Assembly (NCBI GenBank): GCA_017455085.1
Contig: JAFTBT010000070.1
Span: 1 to 7,734, forward strand
Length of the DNA stretch: 7,734 nt
Source of the DNA: Synergistaceae bacterium
GTDB lineage: Bacteria; Synergistota; Synergistia; Synergistales; Aminobacteriaceae
Direction of reading: 5' to 3'
The notes beneath the pieces are model-generated. The model was not told the DNA's origin. It searched no databases and saw nothing but the letters and a program-made list of their open reading frames with translations. Made by a program: the position numbers and the translations under genes. Position 1 is the stretch's first letter. Every line of letters begins with the position of its first letter. Below, in pieces: positions 1-5,317 of this stretch.

Positions 1-210
1 ACGTGAAAGTGTGAGGCTTATGCAGAAATTCACGCATGTTGATACCAGCAGCAAGGGCAGTGAACGCAGACTCAAGCTCCCGTAAAATGCCAACGAGGCC
101 AGAATCAGACACAGGATACCGAGATTTTTGTGTGAACGTGACAATGTGTAGAAAAGTGTGATTGTGACGGGAAGAAACAGAAATATGAACTCGAAACTGT
201 TGAAGGTCAT
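1..210 (-). CDS. MBOAT-family membrane O-acyltransferase (AlgI-like), N-terminal fragment cut by the window edge
   Basis: Only the first 70 codons are present; the frame is open to the left edge, so the gene continues outside. The protein begins MTFNSFEFIFLFLPV, the characteristic opening of AlgI/DltB-type MBOAT proteins (a short FNSFEF segment leading into a hydrophobic helix with LP). A second hydrophobic segment follows at about residues 29-46 (ILASLAFYGS, matching the family's LASLxFY) and a third at 50-67 (LLLVSTCVNF, matching the family's SIxVNY). These are three of the many expected membrane spans. The catalytic His lies further along and is not visible. The ATG at 208-210 is preceded by GGAGG at 219-223 with an 8-base spacer. 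Family members move acetyl or other acyl groups across or onto cell-surface polysaccharides, usually with an SGNH/AlgJ-like partner encoded next door, which cannot be seen here. The family call is firm; the substrate is unknown. Confidence 0.85.
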   Translation of the reverse strand, partial: MTFNSFEFIFLFLPVTITLFYTLSRSHKNLGILCLILASLAFYGSLSLRSLPLLLVSTCVNFCISLTLSR

Positions 211-259
211 CGGGCAGTCCTCCGTTTCGTGAGGGAAGACAACCCGTGAAAGCTAGCTG

Positions 260-325
260 TCAGAAGGCAATAGTTATGGCGTGATGCGTGATGCGTGATG
301 CGTGAGTGTACACGAACATACTCAT
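260..325 (-). CDS. Possible 21-codon leader ORF carrying the heptamer repeat
   Basis: An ATG at 323-325 lies 9 bases after a good AAGGAG (340 to 335) and opens a 21-codon frame beginning MSMFVYTHAS, ending at TGA (260-262), 49 bases before the MBOAT start. The heptamer repeat encodes its middle (residues 8-16, rich in Ala, Ser, His and Thr). It has no recognisable family and no membrane or signal segment. It would be transcribed only from the upstream extended -10 promoter, because the second candidate promoter begins within it. Its start region doubles as a TTGACA promoter, so the good ribosome binding site may be coincidence. It may be a regulatory leader peptide or no gene at all. Confidence 0.25.
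   Translation of the reverse strand: MSMFVYTHASRITHHAITIAF
279..305. repeat. Heptanucleotide tandem repeat, GCGTGAT, 3 full copies plus 6 of 7 bases
   Basis: Perfect direct copies of GCGTGAT start at 279, 286 and 293, and a fourth copy is interrupted after six bases at 305. On the coding (minus) strand the unit reads ATCACGC. The repeat contains no stop codon in any frame, and its 7-base period shifts reading frame with every unit gained or lost. It lies between the -10 of a candidate promoter and the MBOAT ribosome binding site, covering the expected transcription start of that promoter. Confidence 0.95.
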
Positions 326-333
326 CTTGTCAA
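305..333 (-). promoter_or_regulatory. Candidate sigma-70 promoter, TTGACA-17-TACACT
   Basis: On the minus strand a perfect TTGACA (333 to 328) is followed after exactly 17 bases by TACACT (310 to 305), which matches four of six bases of TATAAT. Transcription would begin near 298, inside the heptamer repeat, giving a leader of about 88 bases before the MBOAT start. It overlaps the start of the candidate leader ORF, so the two readings compete unless the upstream promoter also works. Confidence 0.4.
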
Positions 334-372
334 GCTCCTTTATGGTGAAAATTTTGGTGAATTGTGTGAAAT

Positions 373-381
373 ATTATAGCA
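373..381 (-). promoter_or_regulatory. Extended -10 promoter TGCTATAAT upstream of the MBOAT gene
   Basis: The minus strand reads TGCTATAAT from 381 to 373: a perfect TATAAT hexamer with the TGn extension. No good -35 hexamer sits 16-18 bases upstream, as is common for extended -10 promoters. Transcription would start near 366, giving a leader of about 155 bases that includes the candidate small ORF and the repeat. The same TGnTATAAT form occurs twice more between the reductase gene and mfd, which supports it as a promoter style of this genome. Confidence 0.5.
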
Positions 382-393
382 TTGAAGAATTTC

Positions 394-425
394 GGGGGCT
401 TGTGTATTTGAGGAGTGATGCCCCC
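394..425 (-). terminator. Weak hairpin after the reductase gene, possible terminator
   Basis: GGGGGC (394-399) and GCCCCC (420-425) form a perfect 6-bp GC stem with a 20-base loop, starting 19 bases beyond the reductase stop codon. The loop is long. On the minus strand the following sequence is GAAATTCTTC, not a clean run of T, so termination would be inefficient. A short TTTT follows the stem on the plus strand, where no gene ends. It may help separate the reductase and MBOAT transcripts. Confidence 0.25.
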
Positions 426-443
426 AGTTTTGCGGTCAGGATT

Positions 444-1307
444 TTAGCCTCCGTAATACTTCACGAGTGCCTGTGTACCGTTCTCACTGAATCCGTCAGT
501 CTCCAGTTTCTTGAAGTGGCTCATCACAGTAACAAGCACATCAAGATTCAGAGCCTCCTTGTTGGATTCGTCTATGGCTAACAGCAAATCCTTCACGAAA
601 TGCTTGATGCTGAACCCCGGCGTAAAATCCCTGTCCAGAATCTTCGGAGCAGCTGCCTCCAACTGTTTTGACCCCGCAGACCCCGTAGACACAGCCCGCA
701 AGAATCTCGACATGTCCAGCCCTTGAGCCTTCGCGTAGGTCATTCCCTCACATACTCCCGCCAATGTCCCAGCAATCATGATCTGGTTAGCGAGCTTGGT
801 GTGCTGTCCCATTCCAGACTCACCCATGTAGTTTATGTTCGTACCCATCGCCCGGAATAATGGCAGGCACTCCCTGTAGTCCTCCTCGTTGCCCCCGACC
901 ATGATCGACAGGCTTCCGGATTTCGCGCCGTTCACCCCTCCGGTAACAGGAGCGTCCAGAACGTGAAACCCCTTGCGTGTGCCTTCGTCATAGAGAGATT
1001 TTGCGAGTGATGGGCTTGTGGTGGTCATGTCTATCAAGTACGCACCTTCCTGTGCAGCGTCGAGAATATGCCCTGTGCCTAAATACACTTCTTCCACATC
1101 TTTCGGGAATCCAACCATAGTGATCACTACATCGCAGTCTTTCACGCAGTCGCTGATAGTGCTGTGGAACTTTGCGCCGTTGCTGATGATGTCGTATACC
1201 TTCATGATTTGGCGAGCGTATACATGTACTTCGAAACCGAGCTTTATGAGATTCTTGATCATAGGTTTACCCATTCTGCCAGCACCGATAAAAGCTATTT
1301 TCTTCAT
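444..1307 (-). CDS. NAD(P)-dependent 3-hydroxyisobutyrate dehydrogenase-family reductase (GarR/GlxR-like)
   Basis: This is a complete 287-residue cytoplasmic protein, the usual length for beta-hydroxyacid dehydrogenases, which interconvert a beta-hydroxyacid and its semialdehyde. The N-terminal Rossmann motif GAGRMGKPM is at residues 8-16. The substrate-binding segment DAPVTGGVNGAKSGSL is at 118-133, with Thr122 where many members have Ser. The catalytic lysine is Lys171 in GMGQHTKLANQ (165-175, with Asn174), and a second conserved Lys239 sits in FVKDLLLA. Arg32 after the second strand would favour NADP(H); that is inference. Candidate substrates are tartronate semialdehyde, 3-hydroxyisobutyrate or a related acid; the sequence does not decide. 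The ATG at 1305-1307 follows AGGAGG (1324 to 1319) with an 11-base spacer. It is divergent from mfd, with an extended -10 promoter at 1351-1343 about 30 bases upstream of the start. The stop TAA is at 444-446. No neighbour belongs to an obvious glyoxylate or valine pathway. Confidence 0.9.
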   Translation of the reverse strand: MKKIAFIGAGRMGKPMIKNLIKLGFEVHVYARQIMKVYDIISNGAKFHSTISDCVKDCDVVITMVGFPKDVEEVYLGTGHILDAAQEGAYLIDMTTTSPSLAKSLYDEGTRKGFHVLDAPVTGGVNGAKSGSLSIMVGGNEEDYRECLPLFRAMGTNINYMGESGMGQHTKLANQIMIAGTLAGVCEGMTYAKAQGLDMSRFLRAVSTGSAGSKQLEAAAPKILDRDFTPGFSIKHFVKDLLLAIDESNKEALNLDVLVTVMSHFKKLETDGFSENGTQALVKYYGG

Positions 1308-1342
1308 GGAAATTTCTGCCTCCTGTGGGGAATTTTGGGGGG

Positions 1343-1351
1343 ATTATACCA
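1343..1351 (-). promoter_or_regulatory. Extended -10 promoter TGGTATAAT for the reductase gene
   Basis: The minus strand reads TGGTATAAT from 1351 to 1343. No -35 match is found at the expected place (1371-1366, GATTAT). Transcription would begin around 1336, giving a leader of about 29 bases that contains the AGGAGG of the reductase gene. Its -35 region is the -10 of the mfd promoter. Confidence 0.65.
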
Positions 1352-1361
1352 GAATTGCGGG

Positions 1362-1370
1362 TGCTATAAT
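1362..1370 (+). promoter_or_regulatory. Extended -10 promoter TGCTATAAT for mfd
   Basis: The plus strand reads TGCTATAAT at 1362-1370 with no clear -35 at 1342-1347 (GATTAT). The start site would be near 1377, giving a leader of about 31 bases before the GTG at 1408. Its position supports GTG 1408 as the translation start and rules out starts further upstream in the same frame. Confidence 0.65.
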
Positions 1371-1407
1371 CCTGAGAAAATCTATACTCGTTTGGAGAAA
1401 GCTATCC

Positions 1408-4400
1408 GTGAAAAATCTTCCCAAAGTCAAAGCATTAACCAGAGCCCTACGCAACAAAACCATCCTTGAACGTTCCGGCATCCCAGCAAGAGCATACACC
1501 GCTCCGACTTCGTCACATGTCCTTGAGATTTTCCCTGACACCATGCAGGCAAACACATTCCTTCAGGACTACAGCACTCTATTTCCCGACAGACCCGCAT
1601 ACATCCTGAATGAGCTCCCCATGACTTCAGAGACCGAAGGCCTAAACGCACTACTTCTTGAGCGCGGTGCAACCCTCACACGCTGGCGGCACACTAAGGG
1701 CATAATCTCTGCATCACCGGGCGCATTAATGTCCTCGTGTCTGGTCGGAGGCTCTGAGCTGAGAATCTCAAAGGCTGACTCTTTCGACTCCGAACACGTA
1801 AAATCTTGGCTGGAGCTATCAGGCTACAAACGCTCGACTCTCGTGTGGTCTCCCGGCCAATACGTACAAAGGGGATTCATTCTTGACGTATATGATCCTG
1901 CGTACACTATGCCGTTACGTTTTGAGTTCATGGATGACGAACTGGAGAGAATAGGCTCATTCCACCCGGACACACAGAAGAGCAGCACTGACTTGATGAA
2001 TCTCGACAGCATAACCCTTCACGGCATGACCCAAGCCGTCACGAAACACCCTCACGAACTTTTGCCCCCTGACACGATAATTATCATCAACGACCCCGAA
2101 AAGACAGAGTCCCAAGCAGAGTCATTCATATGGCTGTGGCGCGAGATATTCTCGGAGATCAAGGCAGGGTATTACGTCGAAAGGTGGAGCAAAGTTTTCG
2201 GTGAGCTTGCACAGTTCCCATTGCTCAGAATCACTAACGACCCCGAAAAATCCGACGCAGAAATCACTACCGATTCACTGCCTGCGTACAGGGGCGACTC
2301 ACAAATCATACTTGGCCAATGCGAACAGCTACAGCATAACGGCTTCACAATAGATGTCTTCACGAACAACCCAGTGTTTCAGAAATTGCCCTACACGATT
2401 CATGACGGAGTACTCTCTTCCGGCTTCATAGACCGCCACGCAAAAATAGCATTCATCTCCGACCGCGAACTCTCCGGCGTGAACGCAAACATCATACCAA
2501 CTCAACGCCGCGCCCCCAACGACTGGAACGAAGGCGGAAAACTCTCACCCGGTCAGCTCGTGATACATGAGGATTACGGCACAGGAATCTTCAGGGGAAT
2601 CGAGACCATCAACGACAACGGAGTCCCGCTTGATGTTTTGGCGATAGAGTTTGCGGAGGATCAGAGGCTGCTGATTCCGGTGTTGCAGTCGGACAAAGTT
2701 ACGGGGCTTCCCGAACATGAGAGCGAGGCCGTAAAACTGGACACACTTCGGGGCAAGGGCTGGAAGAAGCTCATGCAGAAGACCAAAGAGCGCGCGGAGG
2801 AAGAGGCTAAAATCCTGATGGAGATTTTCGCGAAACGTGAGCTTGAACGGCGTGAACCCTTTGACGCGAACGGAGATATGTATGCTGATTTCGTGAGGGC
2901 GTTTCCGTTCAACGAGACAGCGGATCAGTTGAAGGCAGTTGACGAGATCATGAATGACCTATCAAGCAATTTCCCGATGGACAGGCTTTTGGTGGGGGAT
3001 GTCGGCTTCGGGAAAACGGAGGTAGCTATGCGCGCGGCGTTCAGGGTAGTAAATTCTGGTTTTCAGGTGTGCGTGCTAGTGCCTACTACGATTCTTGCTC
3101 AGCAGCACTATACGACATTTCAGTCGAGATTTGCGGGCTTTTCTGTGAAGATAGGATTGCTCTCAAGATTCATCACTCCCAAGCAGGCAAAGGAAGCCAT
3201 AGCGGCAACTGCTGAAGGGAAGATAGATATACTCATCGGGACGCATAAACTTCTGCAAAAAGGTGTGAGCTTCAAGAAACTGGGAATGCTCATCATAGAC
3301 GAGGAACACAGATTCGGCGTAATGCACAAGGAAGGCCTTAAGGTCTCGTACGGAAGTGTGGACATCCTGAGCCTGAGTGCTACACCGATCCCGAGAACGC
3401 TTGCGATGTCGCTGCGAGGTCTGCGGAGTATTTCGGTGCTGTCGACACCGCCGGAGGATAGGTTGCCTGTTACGACATACACGGGTACTTTCAGCCCGGG
3501 AACGATTCGGAGAGCGATAACATACGAGCTGAATCGGGGAGGCCAAGTGTATTTTCTGAGCAACAAGATTTCACGAATGCCGGAGTACATGAAGATGCTG
3601 GAGGCGTTTTTTCCGGAGGCAAGTATCAGAATCGCACACGGTCAACTTCCCGAAAAGGAGCTGGAAACTGTGATGATGGATTTTTACGCGGGCAAGACGG
3701 ATATTTTACTGGCGACAACGATTATTGAGAGCGGGCTTGATGTCGGGAGGGCGAACACGATAATCATCGACAACTCCGAAGAGTTAGGCCTAGCACAGAT
3801 GTACCAGCTCAGAGGGAGAGTCGGCAGGCGCGGCGAAAAGGCATACGCATACTTTTTCTACCCCGATAAAGCCTCACTGAATCAGGACACACTCGACAGA
3901 ATCGAAGCCATTGCTACCATGACGGAGCTCGGAAGCGGCTACGAGATCGCTCGGAGGGATCTGGACATTCGCGGCGGCGGTGACGTAGGAGGAACACACC
4001 AGCACGGCAACACTCATAACGGGAGCTACAACATTTTCTACAGCCTACTGGAGCAGGAACTCAACAGGTTACGCGGAGTCGGTGAACGGAAATTGACGGA
4101 GATAGTTTCGGACAGGGGCAACGGGTTTATTCCGGAGAGCTATATTCCGCAGGATGATGTGCGTATCACGATGTACAGGCGAATGCTTAACGCTATAGGT
4201 GTTGATGAACTTTCGGCAATCATGAGCGAGATTCGTGACAGGTTCGGGCCGCTGCCGAGTGAGGTGAACTACTTGGCCGGAGTGATGGCGGTGAAGAACT
4301 TCGGGAGTCATTACGGCATTGAGAGCGTGAACATCAGGAAGGGATTCGTGAGCGTGAAGGCAGCACTGGGAAAAGAAATTCCGGCGTTCATGAAGGGATA

Positions 4401-4437
4401 TATCCGATCACTTGGCCGGAATGTGAAGTACATGTAG
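1408..4437 (+). CDS. mfd: Transcription-repair coupling factor Mfd
   Basis: Mfd is an ATP-driven DNA translocase that pushes stalled RNA polymerase off DNA and recruits UvrA to the lesion. With the GTG start at 1408 (GGAG at 1394-1397, 10-base spacer) the protein has 1009 residues, shorter than the 1148 of E. coli. The N-terminal UvrB-like module includes LSGYKRSTLVWSPG and RGFILDVY at about 137-162, then RFEFMDDELERI (171-182). The RNA-polymerase-interacting domain begins GQLVIHEDYGTG at about 382-393 and runs to about 440. The RecG-like motor carries Walker A GDVGFGKTEVA (530-540), the DEEH box DEEHRF (631-636), SATPIPRT (657-664), the motif V segment ESGLDVGRANT and motif VI QLRGRVGR (800-807). 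The C-terminal TRCF regulatory domain occupies roughly 890-1009. The reading frame extends to 1018 upstream, but that part is antisense to the reductase gene. The gene is monocistronic and converges on citG. Codon choice switches sharply between blocks. Confidence 0.97.
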   Translation: MKNLPKVKALTRALRNKTILERSGIPARAYTAPTSSHVLEIFPDTMQANTFLQDYSTLFPDRPAYILNELPMTSETEGLNALLLERGATLTRWRHTKGIISASPGALMSSCLVGGSELRISKADSFDSEHVKSWLELSGYKRSTLVWSPGQYVQRGFILDVYDPAYTMPLRFEFMDDELERIGSFHPDTQKSSTDLMNLDSITLHGMTQAVTKHPHELLPPDTIIIINDPEKTESQAESFIWLWREIFSEIKAGYYVERWSKVFGELAQFPLLRITNDPEKSDAEITTDSLPAYRGDSQIILGQCEQLQHNGFTIDVFTNNPVFQKLPYTIHDGVLSSGFIDRHAKIAFISDRELSGVNANIIPTQRRAPNDWNEGGKLSPGQLVIHEDYGTGIFRGIETINDNGVPLDVLAIEFAEDQRLLIPVLQSDKVTGLPEHESEAVKLDTLRGKGWKKLMQKTKERAEEEAKILMEIFAKRELERREPFDANGDMYADFVRAFPFNETADQLKAVDEIMNDLSSNFPMDRLLVGDVGFGKTEVAMRAAFRVVNSGFQVCVLVPTTILAQQHYTTFQSRFAGFSVKIGLLSRFITPKQAKEAIAATAEGKIDILIGTHKLLQKGVSFKKLGMLIIDEEHRFGVMHKEGLKVSYGSVDILSLSATPIPRTLAMSLRGLRSISVLSTPPEDRLPVTTYTGTFSPGTIRRAITYELNRGGQVYFLSNKISRMPEYMKMLEAFFPEASIRIAHGQLPEKELETVMMDFYAGKTDILLATTIIESGLDVGRANTIIIDNSEELGLAQMYQLRGRVGRRGEKAYAYFFYPDKASLNQDTLDRIEAIATMTELGSGYEIARRDLDIRGGGDVGGTHQHGNTHNGSYNIFYSLLEQELNRLRGVGERKLTEIVSDRGNGFIPESYIPQDDVRITMYRRMLNAIGVDELSAIMSEIRDRFGPLPSEVNYLAGVMAVKNFGSHYGIESVNIRKGFVSVKAALGKEIPAFMKGYIRSLGRNVKYM

Positions 4438-5316
4438 CTAGTGAGCTGAAGTGTAGAGTCCTTCCAGTTCGTGGAGGAAGTACGTTACTGCGAGGAGGTC
4501 AGCACTTCCGCTTGGGCTGATGTTGCGGCGGATAAATTCGTCGTCAAGGGTGCGAATCTTCGTGATGCTTAATCCCTCATCAATGAGTCTGTGAGAGAGC
4601 TGCATAACCTCTTTTGCTGTGTCTAGGTCATGTCTGGCGATAATGTTAGTGTCGACGTTTTCGGCCATGATGTGAATCAGCGTGAAGGCGAGTGCGTCAT
4701 TCATGCTCAACCCGTCAGCGAGGTAGTGCCTGAGTGCAGGGAGGGCGTGATTCTTGACGACAGGATAGCCGTTTTCAGCTTCGCCCCTGACTCCAGTGAT
4801 GCCGTGAGTGAGATAGACTTGTTCGCCTTTGGTGAGGAGTTCGGGAGATTTTTTGCGTGTCTCTGCAAAATCGCGGTCACAGAGTCCGGCACAGATGACC
4901 TTTGCAGTTTCCAGCACAGTATCAGCGGTGACATGTCCATATGCTTCATCAAGATACCCGGCAGCTCCGCACATGATGCCCAGCGAGAAAATTTCGCCTT
5001 TATGGGTATTTATGCCTCCTGTTGCGTAGAACATATCCTGTTCAGCCTGAACGCCTATCTCCCGCAGATCATCGAGCATTTTTGTTACGGGACTGTTGCC
5101 TGTTGTATCTCCTACATCAAAAGTGCTTGTACCGTCAAAAGCACACTCATCAAAATATCCACTCAACGCAGCGACGCTCTTCATGAACGTGAAGAAATCC
5201 ATATCCTTATGCGCTCCGGAGTTATTTCTGTCGACGAGTCCGGGCTTGGGAGTTACAGACACTTCCACGAGCATAGCTTCAAGTGCCAGCCTCGCAATAT
5301 TTTCATAACTCAGCAT
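4438..5316 (-). CDS. citG: Triphosphoribosyl-dephospho-CoA synthase (CitG/MdcB family)
   Basis: Family members join ATP and 3'-dephospho-CoA into 2'-(5''-triphosphoribosyl)-3'-dephospho-CoA, the precursor of the prosthetic group on the acyl carrier subunit of citrate lyase or malonate decarboxylase. The 292 residues from the ATG at 5314-5316 match the usual CitG length. Hallmark segments are TPKPGLVDRNNSGAHKDMD (22-40), GGINTHKGEIFSLG (100-113), GVRGEAENGYPVV (175-187), NVDTNIIARHD (220-230) and SPSGSADLLAVT (267-278), where I recall SPGGSADLLA as commoner. The frame stays open to an ATG at 5371-5373, but those 19 codons overlap the RND gene and precede the conserved start of the family. The chosen ATG has GGAG at 5329-5326 with a 9-base spacer. 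It begins one base after the RND stop, so translation is probably coupled. No citrate lyase or malonate decarboxylase gene is in view, so the recipient protein is unknown. Confidence 0.88.
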   Translation of the reverse strand: MLSYENIARLALEAMLVEVSVTPKPGLVDRNNSGAHKDMDFFTFMKSVAALSGYFDECAFDGTSTFDVGDTTGNSPVTKMLDDLREIGVQAEQDMFYATGGINTHKGEIFSLGIMCGAAGYLDEAYGHVTADTVLETAKVICAGLCDRDFAETRKKSPELLTKGEQVYLTHGITGVRGEAENGYPVVKNHALPALRHYLADGLSMNDALAFTLIHIMAENVDTNIIARHDLDTAKEVMQLSHRLIDEGLSITKIRTLDDEFIRRNISPSGSADLLAVTYFLHELEGLYTSAH

Positions 5317-5317
5317 G

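Larger units (their letters stand above)
211..443. other. Intergenic regulatory region upstream of the MBOAT gene
   Basis: These 233 bases separate the reductase stop from the MBOAT start, both on the minus strand. Read on the minus strand they contain, in order, a weak hairpin (425 to 394), an extended -10 promoter (381 to 373), a ribosome-binding-site-like AAGGAG (340 to 335) with a 21-codon ORF, a TTGACA promoter (333 to 305), a heptamer tandem repeat (305 to 279) and the MBOAT ribosome binding site (223 to 219). No conserved RNA gene or riboswitch is recognisable by eye. The spacing and promoter signals suggest the MBOAT gene is its own transcription unit and is not simply read through from the reductase gene. 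Confidence 0.6.
1341..1372. repeat. Inverted repeat GGATTATA-16-TATAATCC formed by two divergent -10 elements
   Basis: Arms 1341-1348 and 1365-1372 are perfect 8-bp reverse complements around a 16-base centre. Each arm is the -10 hexamer of one divergent promoter plus the two bases after it. The dyad may simply reflect two similar promoters, or may also serve as an operator. Confidence 0.85.

Noticed and set aside
279..305. CRISPR-like repeat
   Set aside because: The units are only 7 bases, directly adjacent with no spacers; it is a simple tandem repeat.
306..581. 91-codon plus-strand ORF across the intergenic region and reductase end
   Set aside because: It overlaps the conserved reductase C-terminus in antisense and has no domain or clear ribosome binding site.
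1018..1407. Upstream extension of the mfd frame by 130 codons
   Set aside because: Most of it is antisense to the conserved reductase gene and it has no Mfd-like sequence. The promoter at 1362-1370 and GTG 1408 with GGAG give a coherent start.
3120..3590. 156-codon minus-strand ORF inside mfd
   Set aside because: It lies opposite the motor motifs of mfd and has no family resemblance or ribosome binding site that I can see.
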